From Marispirochaeta aestuarii (lineage in GTDB: Bacteria; Spirochaetota; Spirochaetia; JC444; Marispirochaetaceae), in the NCBI RefSeq assembly GCF_002087085.1, contig NZ_MWQY01000014.1, positions 53,693-117,692 of the forward strand: a stretch of 64,000 nucleotides of DNA, given 5' to 3'. Numbering within the stretch: the stretch's first letter is position 1; each line of letters opens with the position of its first letter. Shown in pieces: positions 7,113 through 15,838 of the stretch. The notes beneath the pieces are model-generated. The model was not told the origin of the DNA. It did not search any database and worked only from the letters and a program-made list of their open reading frames with translations. A program made the position numbers and the translations under genes.

Positions 7113-9212
7113 TCAGGCGCTTTCGCGCTCATCCAGGCTTATTTCTCCCAGAGGTTCAATGTTTATGTCCGTCGGTATCTCCGGAACCGACAGGACCGCT
7201 ACTTCCGGCAGATCCCGCAGAAGACTTGCCCGGACCAGGGGCCGGGCAGCTTCGGAACAGAGGATCAGGGGAACATAGCCCTGACGCTGTACGCTGTGAA
7301 CGGCATTCGCGACAGCGTTAATCCAGCGACGATAGAGCCCCGGTTCCAGCGCTGCCGTGACTCCTGATGCCGTTTCCGTTCTCGAATCGATAATCTCCCC
7401 TTCCATCTCAGGATTTATCGTCAGCACGTGCAGAATCTTGTTGCCATCACTGAACTGCAGGCAGATCTGCCGTCCCAGAATCTGCCGCGCCTTTTCTGTC
7501 AGGAAGGTCGTATCCTTCGATACCGGGGCATAATCCGCCAGGGCCTCGAGAATGGGTACCATATTCCGTATGGAAACGTGTTCAGCCAGCAGGGATTGCA
7601 GGACCTTTTGAATCTCTCCCAGGGAGAGGACCTTGGTAACCTCATCCACAACGGCCGAGTAATCGCGCTTGAGCTCATCCAGGATCTTCCGCATCTCCTG
7701 ACGTCCCAGCATCTCCCAGGCATGGGATTTGATGATTTCCGTCAGATGCGTTGCGATTATCGAAGGACTGTCCACGACAGTATAGCCGGCACGCTCCGCC
7801 TTGTCCCGCAAGTCCTCGGTTATCCAGAGGGCGGGAAGTCCGAAAGCCGGATCCCTGGTGGATTCTCCCTGCAGCTCCGTCTCAACGCCTCCGGGATTGA
7901 TGGCAAGGAACTGCCCCGTCCGTATCGTTCCCCGGCCGACCTCGACACCCTTTATCTTTATGCAGTATTCAGAGGGTTCGAGGCGCATGTTGTCGATAAT
8001 CCGTATCCGCGGAACCGCCAGACCCAGTTCCAGGGCGGTCTCGCGGCGGATGCGGGTGATTCTATCCAGCAGCTCCGCCCCCTGGTCCCTGTCGACCAGG
8101 GGTATAAGTCCGTATCCGAGTTCCAGCGAAAGGGGATCCACCGGAACGACGGGAGCGAACTCCGTCGGTCCTTCGGGTGCCCGCTCCTTCTCCGCCGCCT
8201 CTTCCGCCTGTTCCCGGAAGCGGACCTCCTTACGGGTAAGCCGGAAAGCCACGATCCCGGTAAGTATCCCCAGGGGTATCATGATGTACCAGGGGAAGCC
8301 CGGCAGGAGTCCCAGAAGGATTAAAGCAACAGCGGCGATCCAGTATACCCTGGACTGCTGAGAGAACTGCTTTGATACATCCGAGCCGAAAGTACCGTCT
8401 GATATTGCTCGGGTAACGATAAGACCGGTGGCGACGGAGACCAGCAGGGCCGGGAACTGGGTTACCAGTCCGTCGCCGACAGTCAGGGAAACATAGTTGT
8501 TCAGGGCTGCCGCAAAGGGTTCCCCGTGGATCGACATGCCCACGATCAGTCCGCCGATCATGTTTATCAGTGTAATGAGAATTCCGACTTTGACGTTACC
8601 CGAGACAAACTTCGTCGAACCGTCCATGGCCCCGTAAAAGTCAACTTCCCGCTGCAGGTCGTTCTTCTTTTTCTGGGCCTCCTCCTCCGTCAGGGAACCG
8701 GAATTGTACTCCGCTTCAATTGCCATCTGTTTTCCCGGCAGGGAATCAAGGGTAAAACGGGCGGCGACTTCCGCGACCCTGGTTGCACCCTTGGTAATTA
8801 CAATGAACTGGACCGCGATTATTATGATGAATATGATAAGCCCGATAACAAGACCCTCGGAACCGGAAGTTCCGACGACAAAGGTCGCAAAGGCCCTGAC
8901 TATTCGTCCGTCAAAATTGATTCCCTGGGAAAGAATCAAGCGGGTGGAAGAAATATTCAAGCCGAGACCGAACACGGTGGTTATAAGCAGTAAAGTCGGG
9001 AACACCGAAAAATCCAGTGCCCTGTGGGTATACAGAACAATGAGGATAACCACAAGGCTGAGCATCAGGTTCAATGCCATGAGAAGGTCAAGAATGAATG
9101 TGGGCAGGGGAATGATCAGCATCATTACAAAGAACAGAACACCCACGGCTACAAAAACATCACTGCGATTATTCAGAAAAGAGGTGGAGAGTATTTTCTG
9201 TACATCCGACAT
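7113..9212 (-). CDS. flhA: FlhA, flagellar type III export gate protein
   Basis: 699 residues, the usual length. Eight hydrophobic segments fill roughly residues 15-320, with the FHIPEP signature RVAEVAARFTLDSLPGKQMA in the loop after the fourth. The C-terminal cytoplasmic half (about 350-690), which forms the nonameric ring that docks chaperone-substrate complexes, contains VELGYGL-like sequence (LELGYGLIPLVD). The start overlaps the flhB stop by one base (TGATG) and has GGGAGG seven bases upstream. FlhA couples proton flux to export of rod, hook and filament proteins. Confidence 0.97.
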   Translation of the reverse strand: MSDVQKILSTSFLNNRSDVFVAVGVLFFVMMLIIPLPTFILDLLMALNLMLSLVVILIVLYTHRALDFSVFPTLLLITTVFGLGLNISSTRLILSQGINFDGRIVRAFATFVVGTSGSEGLVIGLIIFIIIIAVQFIVITKGATRVAEVAARFTLDSLPGKQMAIEAEYNSGSLTEEEAQKKKNDLQREVDFYGAMDGSTKFVSGNVKVGILITLINMIGGLIVGMSIHGEPFAAALNNYVSLTVGDGLVTQFPALLVSVATGLIVTRAISDGTFGSDVSKQFSQQSRVYWIAAVALILLGLLPGFPWYIMIPLGILTGIVAFRLTRKEVRFREQAEEAAEKERAPEGPTEFAPVVPVDPLSLELGYGLIPLVDRDQGAELLDRITRIRRETALELGLAVPRIRIIDNMRLEPSEYCIKIKGVEVGRGTIRTGQFLAINPGGVETELQGESTRDPAFGLPALWITEDLRDKAERAGYTVVDSPSIIATHLTEIIKSHAWEMLGRQEMRKILDELKRDYSAVVDEVTKVLSLGEIQKVLQSLLAEHVSIRNMVPILEALADYAPVSKDTTFLTEKARQILGRQICLQFSDGNKILHVLTINPEMEGEIIDSRTETASGVTAALEPGLYRRWINAVANAVHSVQRQGYVPLILCSEAARPLVRASLLRDLPEVAVLSVPEIPTDINIEPLGEISLDERESA

Positions 9213-10417
9213 CAGCCTACCTCCCTTTCACGCCCGGCCATGCCGTAAACCTGGGCAAGGATAATGGCGGTTACTTCGTAATATGTTTCGGGAATCTCAT
9301 CCCCTATTTCCACCTCGGCGTACAGGGCCCGGGCGAGAGGTTTATTTTCGATTACCGGAACACTGTTCTCCCGGGCAATCTCCCTTATTCTCAGGGCCAT
9401 GTTGTCCTGCCCCTTGGCGCTGACCGTGGGGGCGGACATGGTTTCCCGCTTCCACTGCAGTGCTATGGCAAAGTGCGTCGGGTTAGTAATGACCACATCC
9501 GCCTCGGGTACCGCACGCATCATATTCTGGGAGAGAATCTGCTGCATCCGTTCCCTCAGCCTGCTCTTTATTAGGGGATCTCCCTCGGTCATCTTCCGTT
9601 CTTCCTTCAACTCCTGCTTGCTCATTTTCAGGGATTCCCGGTGCTGATGACGCTGGAACATGTAATCGGGAAACGAGAGTGCAAGCATCAGCAGTGCAGC
9701 CTCTATAAGAATCTTGAGAGCTGCAAGGGCTATTGCCTGCAGGGACATGAAGAAGGGGACATCCACGAAGCGTACAATCCTGTCCATCTCCATTCGTATA
9801 TTGATATAGGCGACAAGACCGATGGCAATGACTTTGAAGAAAGTCTTCCCCAGGTTGAAAAGAGCTTCCGTGGAAAAGAAGGATCTCTGCAGGAATTTCC
9901 CCAGGTTCGGAACAATCTTGTTCATATCAGGGGTAATGGTCTTTGTGGTAAACAGAAAGCCCACCTGCAGAAGGTTCGCCATTATGGCGGAAACGAAGGC
10001 GATTCCAAAAACCGGCAGGGTAAGACGGGCGGAATACCGGACAAAAACGGGGAAGATTCCATTATCGCCCACTATATTCGTTTCCACCGACACCGTAAAA
10101 AAGTATTGAATCATCTCGAGCATTGTTTTCAGCGTATAGGATCCCAGAAGTGCGATGGCGAGAATGGGAAAAAGCAGGACTATGGCTGCGGAGAATTCGG
10201 AGGATTTGGCGACCTTGCCCTCTTCCCGGGCTTTTCGAATCTTATGCTCCGTCGGGTCCTCGGTTCTTCCTTCATCCTCCGCGGCAAACCAGTTTAAAGG
10301 AATCTCCCAGGGCCGTAAAACAGCTTCATGCCCGGCGGGTATTCTGCTGCGTATCAGGAGGAGGAAGTAAATCCGCTGAAGGCTCTCCAGAGCACGGGTA
10401 AGGGAATTACCAGTCAT
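9212..10417 (-). CDS. flhB: FlhB, export gate switch protein with long N-terminal extension
   Basis: 401 residues. The canonical family start (AAEDEGRTEDPTEHKIRKAREEG) begins only at about residue 45, so there is an extension of about 43 residues (ending LRPWEIPLNWF) compared with enterobacterial FlhB. Four membrane segments lie between 75 and 260. The autocleavage motif NPTH is at 312-315. FlhB autocleaves there to switch export from rod/hook to filament substrates. The start overlaps the fliR stop as ATGA. Part of the extension could be untranslated if an internal start is used, but the WFAAEDEGRTE context is, as I recall, typical of spirochaetes. Confidence 0.95.
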   Translation of the reverse strand: MTGNSLTRALESLQRIYFLLLIRSRIPAGHEAVLRPWEIPLNWFAAEDEGRTEDPTEHKIRKAREEGKVAKSSEFSAAIVLLFPILAIALLGSYTLKTMLEMIQYFFTVSVETNIVGDNGIFPVFVRYSARLTLPVFGIAFVSAIMANLLQVGFLFTTKTITPDMNKIVPNLGKFLQRSFFSTEALFNLGKTFFKVIAIGLVAYINIRMEMDRIVRFVDVPFFMSLQAIALAALKILIEAALLMLALSFPDYMFQRHQHRESLKMSKQELKEERKMTEGDPLIKSRLRERMQQILSQNMMRAVPEADVVITNPTHFAIALQWKRETMSAPTVSAKGQDNMALRIREIARENSVPVIENKPLARALYAEVEIGDEIPETYYEVTAIILAQVYGMAGREREVG

Positions 10418-11208
10418 ACCGCCGCCCCAGTTCCGGTTCTGAAAAGACGCATGATTTCCAGAAAACCGGAATTAAGGATGGTAACATAGGCAAAGGTTAT
10501 AGCCGGCAGCGTAAGGAGCAGAACGATAAATGCGACCCCTATTCGAATCGGAAATCCCAGCATAAGCAGATTCATCTGGGGTGCCGCCTTCGCCAGGAGT
10601 CCCTCGGAAACCGTTACCAGCATCAGGGTGCCCATTACCGGAAAGGCGATAATAAGAGACTGTCCAAAGAGGTTTGTGAGCCCCCTTCCCAGCATGGAGA
10701 CGATGTACTCCTGCTGCAGCACCAGATCCACGGCCCGGAAAGCCTGGAAGGAACGGTAGATCCCCTTCAGAAATATATCCATGAAACCGCTTGCCGCCAT
10801 GAAGGCGTACATGGCAAGGAGGTTCAGAAACTGTCCCATCAGGGGCAGTTCGATCTGGGCCAGGGGATCGAACACCACGGAGGCTCCGAATCCCATTTGA
10901 AAAGCGTAGAACTGTCCGGAAATCAGAAGTACCGAATAGATCATGGTAATGAAGAATCCCACAAGGATTCCGATCATCGCCTCTCCCATCATCAGCATCC
11001 CATAACCCAGGGCGTTGTCGGGCAGGGGATATCCGAATCCCTGTACCATGGGAAACACCGCCAGGCTGGTAAAAAGGGTAAGGGCGACCCGGGCGACCCC
11101 GGGAATGGAAGACGACGAAATAAGCGGGGCGGTCTGAAACAGGGCGAAAATCCGCGCGAAGATGAGAAGATAAATCTGGGCGTTTACAATAACCTGTTCA
11201 AACTCCAT
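10414..11208 (-). CDS. fliR: FliR, flagellar export apparatus membrane protein
   Basis: 264 residues with about six hydrophobic segments, starting MEFEQVIVNAQIYLLIFARI. Motifs usual for FliR/YscT are PLISSSSIPGVARVALTL and a C-terminal GFPIRIGVAFIVLLLTLP. FliP5-FliQ4-FliR1 forms the export gate core. No strong Shine-Dalgarno precedes the ATG; the gene follows fliQ by 17 bp and overlaps flhB by four bases, suggesting coupled translation. Confidence 0.95.
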   Translation of the reverse strand: MEFEQVIVNAQIYLLIFARIFALFQTAPLISSSSIPGVARVALTLFTSLAVFPMVQGFGYPLPDNALGYGMLMMGEAMIGILVGFFITMIYSVLLISGQFYAFQMGFGASVVFDPLAQIELPLMGQFLNLLAMYAFMAASGFMDIFLKGIYRSFQAFRAVDLVLQQEYIVSMLGRGLTNLFGQSLIIAFPVMGTLMLVTVSEGLLAKAAPQMNLLMLGFPIRIGVAFIVLLLTLPAITFAYVTILNSGFLEIMRLFRTGTGAAV

Positions 11209-11225
11209 CTGAAATTACATCATCC

Positions 11226-11495
11226 TTACAATACCATCTGCGGTATCTGTCGAATAATATCGATTGTATAGGCCCGCATGGAACCGAATATAATCGGTCC
11301 AAAAAGGACCAGGGCCAGAAATATTGCAATTATCTTTGGAACAAAGGTCAGTGTCTGTTCCTGGATCGAGGTCGTGGCTTGAAAAATAGAGATGATCAGT
11401 CCGACTCCCATACCAATAAGCAGCATGGGAGAAGAAATAATCAATACCTGAAAAACCGCGTTCCGCATCAGGGCAACGGCATATCCAATGGACAT
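11226..11495 (-). CDS. fliQ: FliQ, flagellar export apparatus membrane protein
   Basis: 89 residues from the ATG at 11495, which has GGGAGGAG four bases upstream. A reading frame extending to 11519 adds eight residues that are not FliQ-like, so the shorter form is preferred; FliQ is normally about 89 residues. Two membrane helices (VFQVLIISSPMLLIGMGVGL and FLALVLFGPIIFGSM) flank the conserved ISIFQATTSIQEQTLTFVPK loop. Confidence 0.95.
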   Translation of the reverse strand: MSIGYAVALMRNAVFQVLIISSPMLLIGMGVGLIISIFQATTSIQEQTLTFVPKIIAIFLALVLFGPIIFGSMRAYTIDIIRQIPQMVL

Positions 11496-11542
11496 TTTCT
11501 CCTCCCGTAAAATCAGCACTTTTTTCCCGGCGCCGCCGGTTT

Positions 11543-12325
11543 TTAAAAGAAACTCGCCACAACCTGTTCCGTAATAAGCCCCCAGCCGTCTACAAGTACA
11601 AAAAGGATCAGCTTGAAGGGCATGGAAATCATAACCGGCGGCAGCATTATCATACCCATGGACATGAGGGTTGAAGCGACAACCATGTCTATAATGATAA
11701 AGGGTATGAACAGCAGAATCCCGATCTTGAAGGCAACGGTCAGCTCATGGAGTACAAAGGCCGGTATGAGTACATGAGTCGGAACCTCCGTTGCGTTTGC
11801 CGGACGCGGCAGATCCGACAGGCGCATGAACAGTTCGATATTGTTATAATTCCGCTGCATCTGCCTGAACATAAAAAGCCTTAAAGGGCCTTCCGCATTT
11901 GCATACATCTCTTCAAAACCGATATCCCCTTCGGCGAAGGGAACGAAACTCTCTTCATACACAGTGGTCAGGGTCGGCCACATTATGAAAATTGTTAAAA
12001 ACAGAGCGATACCCATGAGTACCTGGTTAGGCGGCACCTGCTGTAACGACAGAGCCCGTTTGATAAAGTCAAACACGATAGCGATACGCAGAAATGCAGT
12101 GGTAAGTATTAGTATCGATGGAGAGAGGGTGATGACCGCAAGAAGCAGAAGCAGCTGCAGCGACAGTGCGACTTCCTGATTGTCTCCGGCGCTCCGGATC
12201 GTGAGATCGACAAACGGAATATTCAAGCCGTCAGCTGGTACATTGACATCCTGCGCCTCCTGGGCAGTCAATACACCGCTACACGTCACCACTATCAGCA
12301 GGATGACGAGTACTTTTTGTTTCAT
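11543..12325 (-). CDS. fliP: FliP, flagellar export apparatus membrane protein
   Basis: 260 residues with a cleavable-type signal sequence (MKQKVLVILLIVVTCSGVLTA-Q), as is usual for FliP. Family motifs include LQLLLLLAVITLSPSILI, FDFIKRALSLQQVPPNQVLMG, LIPAFVLHELTVAFKIGILL and SMGMIMLPPVMISMPFKL. The only ribosome-binding signal is a run of eight G one base from the ATG. Gap to fliO is 41 bp. Confidence 0.96.
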   Translation of the reverse strand: MKQKVLVILLIVVTCSGVLTAQEAQDVNVPADGLNIPFVDLTIRSAGDNQEVALSLQLLLLLAVITLSPSILILTTAFLRIAIVFDFIKRALSLQQVPPNQVLMGIALFLTIFIMWPTLTTVYEESFVPFAEGDIGFEEMYANAEGPLRLFMFRQMQRNYNNIELFMRLSDLPRPANATEVPTHVLIPAFVLHELTVAFKIGILLFIPFIIIDMVVASTLMSMGMIMLPPVMISMPFKLILFVLVDGWGLITEQVVASFF

Positions 12326-12326
12326 T

Positions 12327-12334
12327 CCCCCCCC
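12327..12334 (-). promoter_or_regulatory. G8 homopolymer acting as ribosome-binding site of fliP
   Basis: Eight consecutive G (minus strand) end one base before the fliP ATG, and no other purine-rich site is present. Poly-G tracts are prone to slippage, so length changes would alter the spacing or strength of the ribosome-binding site. Confidence 0.5.
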
Positions 12335-12366
12335 GGTACATCTCGAAACTACTCACTTCAGCATAC

Positions 12367-12978
12367 TCACAGATTCTTCATCCTTTGTCCCTGGTTTTTC
12401 AGGAAGTGGGCCGATGACGATACCGAGTCGTCCCCGCCCTCTTCGTTTCCGGAAAGAAGTCCGCCGATAAGCTGCCTGAAGCTTTTTTTCGGGGAGGAAT
12501 CTTCCCGGGCAAGAAAAACGTCAATCTCGTCACGGCTCTCTTTATCATCGATTTCCGCGATAAGGTTGACGCTGTTTTCGGCGGATCCTACAAGCAGGAA
12601 ACGCCGCCCCAGAGAAATAAGATGTACACTGCGTGTACTGGAGAGGGATTTTGAAGAGAGGATCCGGATAAGATCATTGTCCGGGTATCCCCTGCCCGCA
12701 ATGCGCTTGAGCAGGAAGAACAGTCCGTAGATAGCTGCAACGACTCCCCCGAGAACCAGGACCATGGAGACAAAACTCCATATCGTGAGGTTTCCACCGG
12801 GCTCGACAGCTTCTGTTGTGTTGTTTTCCGCAGCTCCTTCACCGCCGTCGAAGATTATGTCTTCTTCAGACACAATGGCTTCTCCTGCAGGAGCTTCGCT
12901 TTCTTCCCTTTCCTGTGCTGAGAGGCTACCAACCACAGCCGCCACTAACAGCAGGAAAAGAAGCACGTTTTTTTTCAA
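12367..12978 (-). CDS. fliO: FliO/FliZ-type flagellar biosynthetic protein
   Basis: 203 residues beginning at TTG (12978). Signal-like N-terminus MKKNVLLFLLLVAAVVGSLSA-Q, an acidic periplasmic stretch (residues 23-62), one membrane helix at about 67-90 (IWSFVSMVLVLGGVVAAIYGLFFLLK) and a cytoplasmic FliO domain (LIRILSSKSLSSTRSVHLISLGRRFLLVG with LVGSAENSVNLIAEI). FliO helps assemble the FliP ring; spirochaete literature calls this gene fliZ. Position just before fliP supports the call. The start rests on the G8 tract three bases upstream; no ATG is available nearby. Confidence 0.85.
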   Translation of the reverse strand: MKKNVLLFLLLVAAVVGSLSAQEREESEAPAGEAIVSEEDIIFDGGEGAAENNTTEAVEPGGNLTIWSFVSMVLVLGGVVAAIYGLFFLLKRIAGRGYPDNDLIRILSSKSLSSTRSVHLISLGRRFLLVGSAENSVNLIAEIDDKESRDEIDVFLAREDSSPKKSFRQLIGGLLSGNEEGGDDSVSSSAHFLKNQGQRMKNL

Positions 12979-12981
12979 TGT

Positions 12982-12989
12982 CCCCCCCC
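12982..12989 (-). promoter_or_regulatory. G8 homopolymer acting as ribosome-binding site of fliO
   Basis: Eight consecutive G on the minus strand end three bases before the TTG start of fliO. It is the second G8 tract at a ribosome-binding site within 660 bp, the other being that of fliP. Confidence 0.5.
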
Positions 12990-13051
12990 AGAGACGTTAT
13001 ATCATAAGCCTACCAACAAAGTCGGCGTTTGTCCAGATTTAACTCCTTATA

Positions 13052-14137
13052 TCATGTCAAATCAGACATTCTTTCCATGGGAGATACGATTTCGGTTACC
13101 CGAACACCGAAATTCTCGTCAATTACAACAACCTCGCCCTTGGCGATGAGTTTGTGATTAACCAGAATATCCACCGGTTCGCCTGCCAGCTTGTCCAGCT
13201 CGATAATCGTTCCTTCTCCCATTCCAAGAATCTCACGGATGAGCCGCTTGGTCCGTCCCAGCTCAACGGTCATCTCCATATAGACATCCATCAGGAGTCC
13301 GATATTTCCCTGATCACCGGCCGCAGCCTGGGGATACAGATTAGGAAACTGAACCGACTGTACATTCGGCGGCTGCTGATAACTCATGCTCATGCCCTGA
13401 GGCATCTGCTGTTGCATTCCTCCTCCCATCATTCCCTGTCCCATGGCGCCCATCTGCGATGACGGCTGAACACCGGGAGATGGAGAAGCCTGTTGAGGCT
13501 TAACGACATCTGAAACAGCGGAAATAGAAAATACCTCCATCAGCTGAGAAGGTTTTTCTCCTTCGATAGTCACGGGGTAACTGACTCTAAGGAACCCGTC
13601 ACCGGGCAGTGAAATATCGTCCCGGGAAAGTATCTCGGTTTCCCCGGGACTGGTCATTACGGTCTTCCGTACAGCATCTCCCAGGGTAGTGGCTATGGCC
13701 CCGGCAAGGGTATTTCCCGCTTCCGACAGGGCGGACAGGGCTGCCTCGTCCAGGTCAATCTGCTCCTGTCCCATCATCAACCCGGCTATGGCGGTAGCCA
13801 GATTGACAGGCATCAGGTACATATGTTCCCCCACAATACCTTCGGAAAAACCTATGCTGGTTACCACCAGCTGTTCAGGAGCGGTCCCGACAAAGCCGTC
13901 CCGGGTCATAAATTCAACCTCGGGCTTTCCGATGTTGACGCTTTTTCCTATAATGCCGCTCAGATTCGAGGCCTGACTCGATACAGCCCCGGACAGCTTT
14001 GACGCGAAGGCCATCTGCTGTTCCTGGGATAACCCGGCGGGAGCCTGGCCTGCGCTCTCCTCCCCGCCAAAATCAAATCCGCCGCCGCCCTGCAGCAAAG
14101 CATCAATTTCGTCTTGCGATAATGAACCATCACTCAT
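13052..14137 (-). CDS. fliN: FliN/FliY-type motor switch protein with CheC-like phosphatase domain
   Basis: 361 residues, much longer than enterobacterial FliN (about 137) and near FliY length. Residues 6-17 (LSQDEIDALLQGG) are a FliM-type CheY-P-binding peptide. Residues about 40-200 are a CheC/CheX-like domain with a phosphatase signature S135-x3-E139-x2-N142 and Pro164. A Met/Gln/Pro-rich linker covers about 215-260. The C-terminal SpoA/FliN domain (about 275-355) includes VYMEMTVELGRTKRLIREILGMGEGTIIELDKLAGEPVDI split by normal family spacing. It forms the bottom of the C-ring with FliM, whose gene ends 2 bp upstream. Confidence 0.93.
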   Translation of the reverse strand: MSDGSLSQDEIDALLQGGGGFDFGGEESAGQAPAGLSQEQQMAFASKLSGAVSSQASNLSGIIGKSVNIGKPEVEFMTRDGFVGTAPEQLVVTSIGFSEGIVGEHMYLMPVNLATAIAGLMMGQEQIDLDEAALSALSEAGNTLAGAIATTLGDAVRKTVMTSPGETEILSRDDISLPGDGFLRVSYPVTIEGEKPSQLMEVFSISAVSDVVKPQQASPSPGVQPSSQMGAMGQGMMGGGMQQQMPQGMSMSYQQPPNVQSVQFPNLYPQAAAGDQGNIGLLMDVYMEMTVELGRTKRLIREILGMGEGTIIELDKLAGEPVDILVNHKLIAKGEVVVIDENFGVRVTEIVSPMERMSDLT

Positions 14138-14139
14138 GG

Positions 14140-15165
14140 CTACTCTTCTCCTTCGACGGCGAGCTCTTCGAACTCTTCTTTTTCTATATCCTCAAGTTTC
14201 TGTGTTATCTGCACAGCCACCTTGTTTCCCACAAGGCCCGGCCTGCAGAGAAACTTTTTACGGTTCCCGATCTTCAGAACCATAGGGTCCGTTGTTCGGG
14301 TATCCTGAAGCCGTATGACATCTCCAACCCGGAGAGACAATACATCCCGCACGGTAAGGTTAATACTGCCGATTTCCGCAACAACATTGACATGTACGGT
14401 GGACAGACGTTCCTTTATGATATTCAGGTTCTCCGTTGTCGCACCGGAACGCACGGTGGAATACATGTACTGTGCTGAGAGCTTGGAAATAATCGGCTCG
14501 ATGGTCAGATAGGGAATACAGAAGTTCATCATACCTTCCACTTCCCCGACCTTCGTTTCCAGGGTTACAAGCACAACCATTTCCGTGGGAGGGACAATCT
14601 GGGCGAACTGGGGATTCGTTTCAATCTGTCCCAGCCGCGGCCTGAGATCGATAACCTGGCTCCAGGCTTCCCGAAGGTTCCCCAGTATGCGGACTATGAT
14701 TCCCTCCATTACCGACTGCTCGATATCCGAGAGGTCCCGCTGCACCTTCGTCCCTTCCCCCTGTCCGCCGAAGAGGCGGTCGATGATGGAAAAAGTAATG
14801 GCGGGATCGATCTCCAGCACCGCGGAGCCCTTCAGGGGATCCATATTTATTATCCCCAGGGTAGTGGGATTGGGTATGGACCGTATAAACTCCTCGTAGG
14901 TCAGCTGATCAACCGAGGCGACGTGGACATGGACCATGCTCCGAAGCTGCGCGGAGAGGGCGGTGGTGGTCAGGCGCGCGAAGGTCTCGTGCATAATGGA
15001 GACAGTACGAATCTGTTCCTTGGAAAATTTGTCCGGACGCTTGAAATCATAGATCTTGATCTTCCGCTGATCCGTTGCCTGAGAAACCTCTTCGCTTTCG
15101 ATATCCCCTGTCGAAATCGCCGTTAACAGCTGGTCGATTTCATCCTGGGATAAAACCTCATTCAT
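14140..15165 (-). CDS. fliM: FliM, motor switch protein
   Basis: 341 residues, usual length. N-terminal CheY-P-binding peptide EVLSQDEIDQLLTAI, central CheC-like domain containing DQLTYEEFIRSIPNPTTL and the GGQG motif (IIDRLFGGQGEGTK), and a C-terminal SpoA domain (VVAEIGSINLTVRDVLSLRVGDVI). It binds FliG and reverses rotation on CheY-P binding. Preceded by AGAGGGTAGAGGATGA. fliL ends 27 bp upstream. Confidence 0.97.
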   Translation of the reverse strand: MNEVLSQDEIDQLLTAISTGDIESEEVSQATDQRKIKIYDFKRPDKFSKEQIRTVSIMHETFARLTTTALSAQLRSMVHVHVASVDQLTYEEFIRSIPNPTTLGIINMDPLKGSAVLEIDPAITFSIIDRLFGGQGEGTKVQRDLSDIEQSVMEGIIVRILGNLREAWSQVIDLRPRLGQIETNPQFAQIVPPTEMVVLVTLETKVGEVEGMMNFCIPYLTIEPIISKLSAQYMYSTVRSGATTENLNIIKERLSTVHVNVVAEIGSINLTVRDVLSLRVGDVIRLQDTRTTDPMVLKIGNRKKFLCRPGLVGNKVAVQITQKLEDIEKEEFEELAVEGEE

Positions 15166-15192
15166 CCTCTACCCTCTAAACCGTCTCGGATG

Positions 15193-15753
15193 CTAAAAAT
15201 CAAGTATCTGCAGGTCCATAATAATAACCCTTTCGATGTTTGGACCTGTAAGCCTGTCATTGATAAGGGTCTTCAGTTCGTTTGTTATCTGGGCCTCGTG
15301 CCGGGGAGTAAGCTCCGCCGCATTTTTTGTGCTGAAGTAGTGCCGTATTTCCGCCTGCAGAGGTGACTGCCGGTCGTTCAGCTCTGTAAGTATGGTTTTA
15401 TTGTCCTTCTCGAAGCCGATCTTTACCTTGACGATCACCGTCATGGGTTCGGTATCCGAGGTCCTTGTACGGATCTCCTCTATTCCGTCCCACCACTGCA
15501 GAATCGGGGCGACTCCCTGGTAGTCCGGAGAAACCGCGGGCAGGGACTGCTGTGCCGAACCCCGTCCGAGGATCTGCATGGTAATGACAACCACGGTGAC
15601 AATAAAGATTATAGCCGCAAGCCCCATGGCTACCAGCTTGAGGATTTTTATTACTATTTCGGGGAGAAAACCTCCCCTTCCTCCGGAGTCCGGTTCAACA
15701 CCGCCGGTTACATCTTCGTCGCCGAATACGACATCTTCGTCTGCCATGTCCAC
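15193..15753 (-). CDS. fliL: FliL, stator-associated basal-body protein
   Basis: 186 residues: acidic cytoplasmic start, one membrane helix at about 33-60 (IVIKILKLVAMGLAAIIFIVTVVVITM) and a periplasmic stomatin-like FliL domain with a C-terminal QILDF ending typical of the family. In spirochaetes FliL stabilises stators around the motor. It has AGGAGTAGGTGG before the ATG, and an upstream hairpin lies 13 bp before the start. Confidence 0.92.
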   Translation of the reverse strand: MDMADEDVVFGDEDVTGGVEPDSGGRGGFLPEIVIKILKLVAMGLAAIIFIVTVVVITMQILGRGSAQQSLPAVSPDYQGVAPILQWWDGIEEIRTRTSDTEPMTVIVKVKIGFEKDNKTILTELNDRQSPLQAEIRHYFSTKNAAELTPRHEAQITNELKTLINDRLTGPNIERVIIMDLQILDF

Positions 15754-15766
15754 CTACTCCTGAAGA

Positions 15767-15780
15767 GCGGTAAATACCGC
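15767..15780 (-). other. Small perfect hairpin in the fliL leader
   Basis: GCGGTA, two-base loop, TACCGC: a perfect six-base-pair stem just upstream of the fliL ribosome-binding site in the 85-bp motB-fliL gap. No U-run follows, so it is not a terminator; it could affect translation initiation or mRNA processing. Confidence 0.35.
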
Positions 15781-15838
15781 CCTTACATAAAAAAGTATCA
15801 AATATATGTTCCTTATGCAAACCCTCATTGTTCCCTGC

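Noticed and set aside
5962..7278. Rightward 438-codon open frame
   Set aside because: Antisense to flhF and the flhA end; its sequence is the mirror of well-recognised FlhF motifs and has no features of its own.
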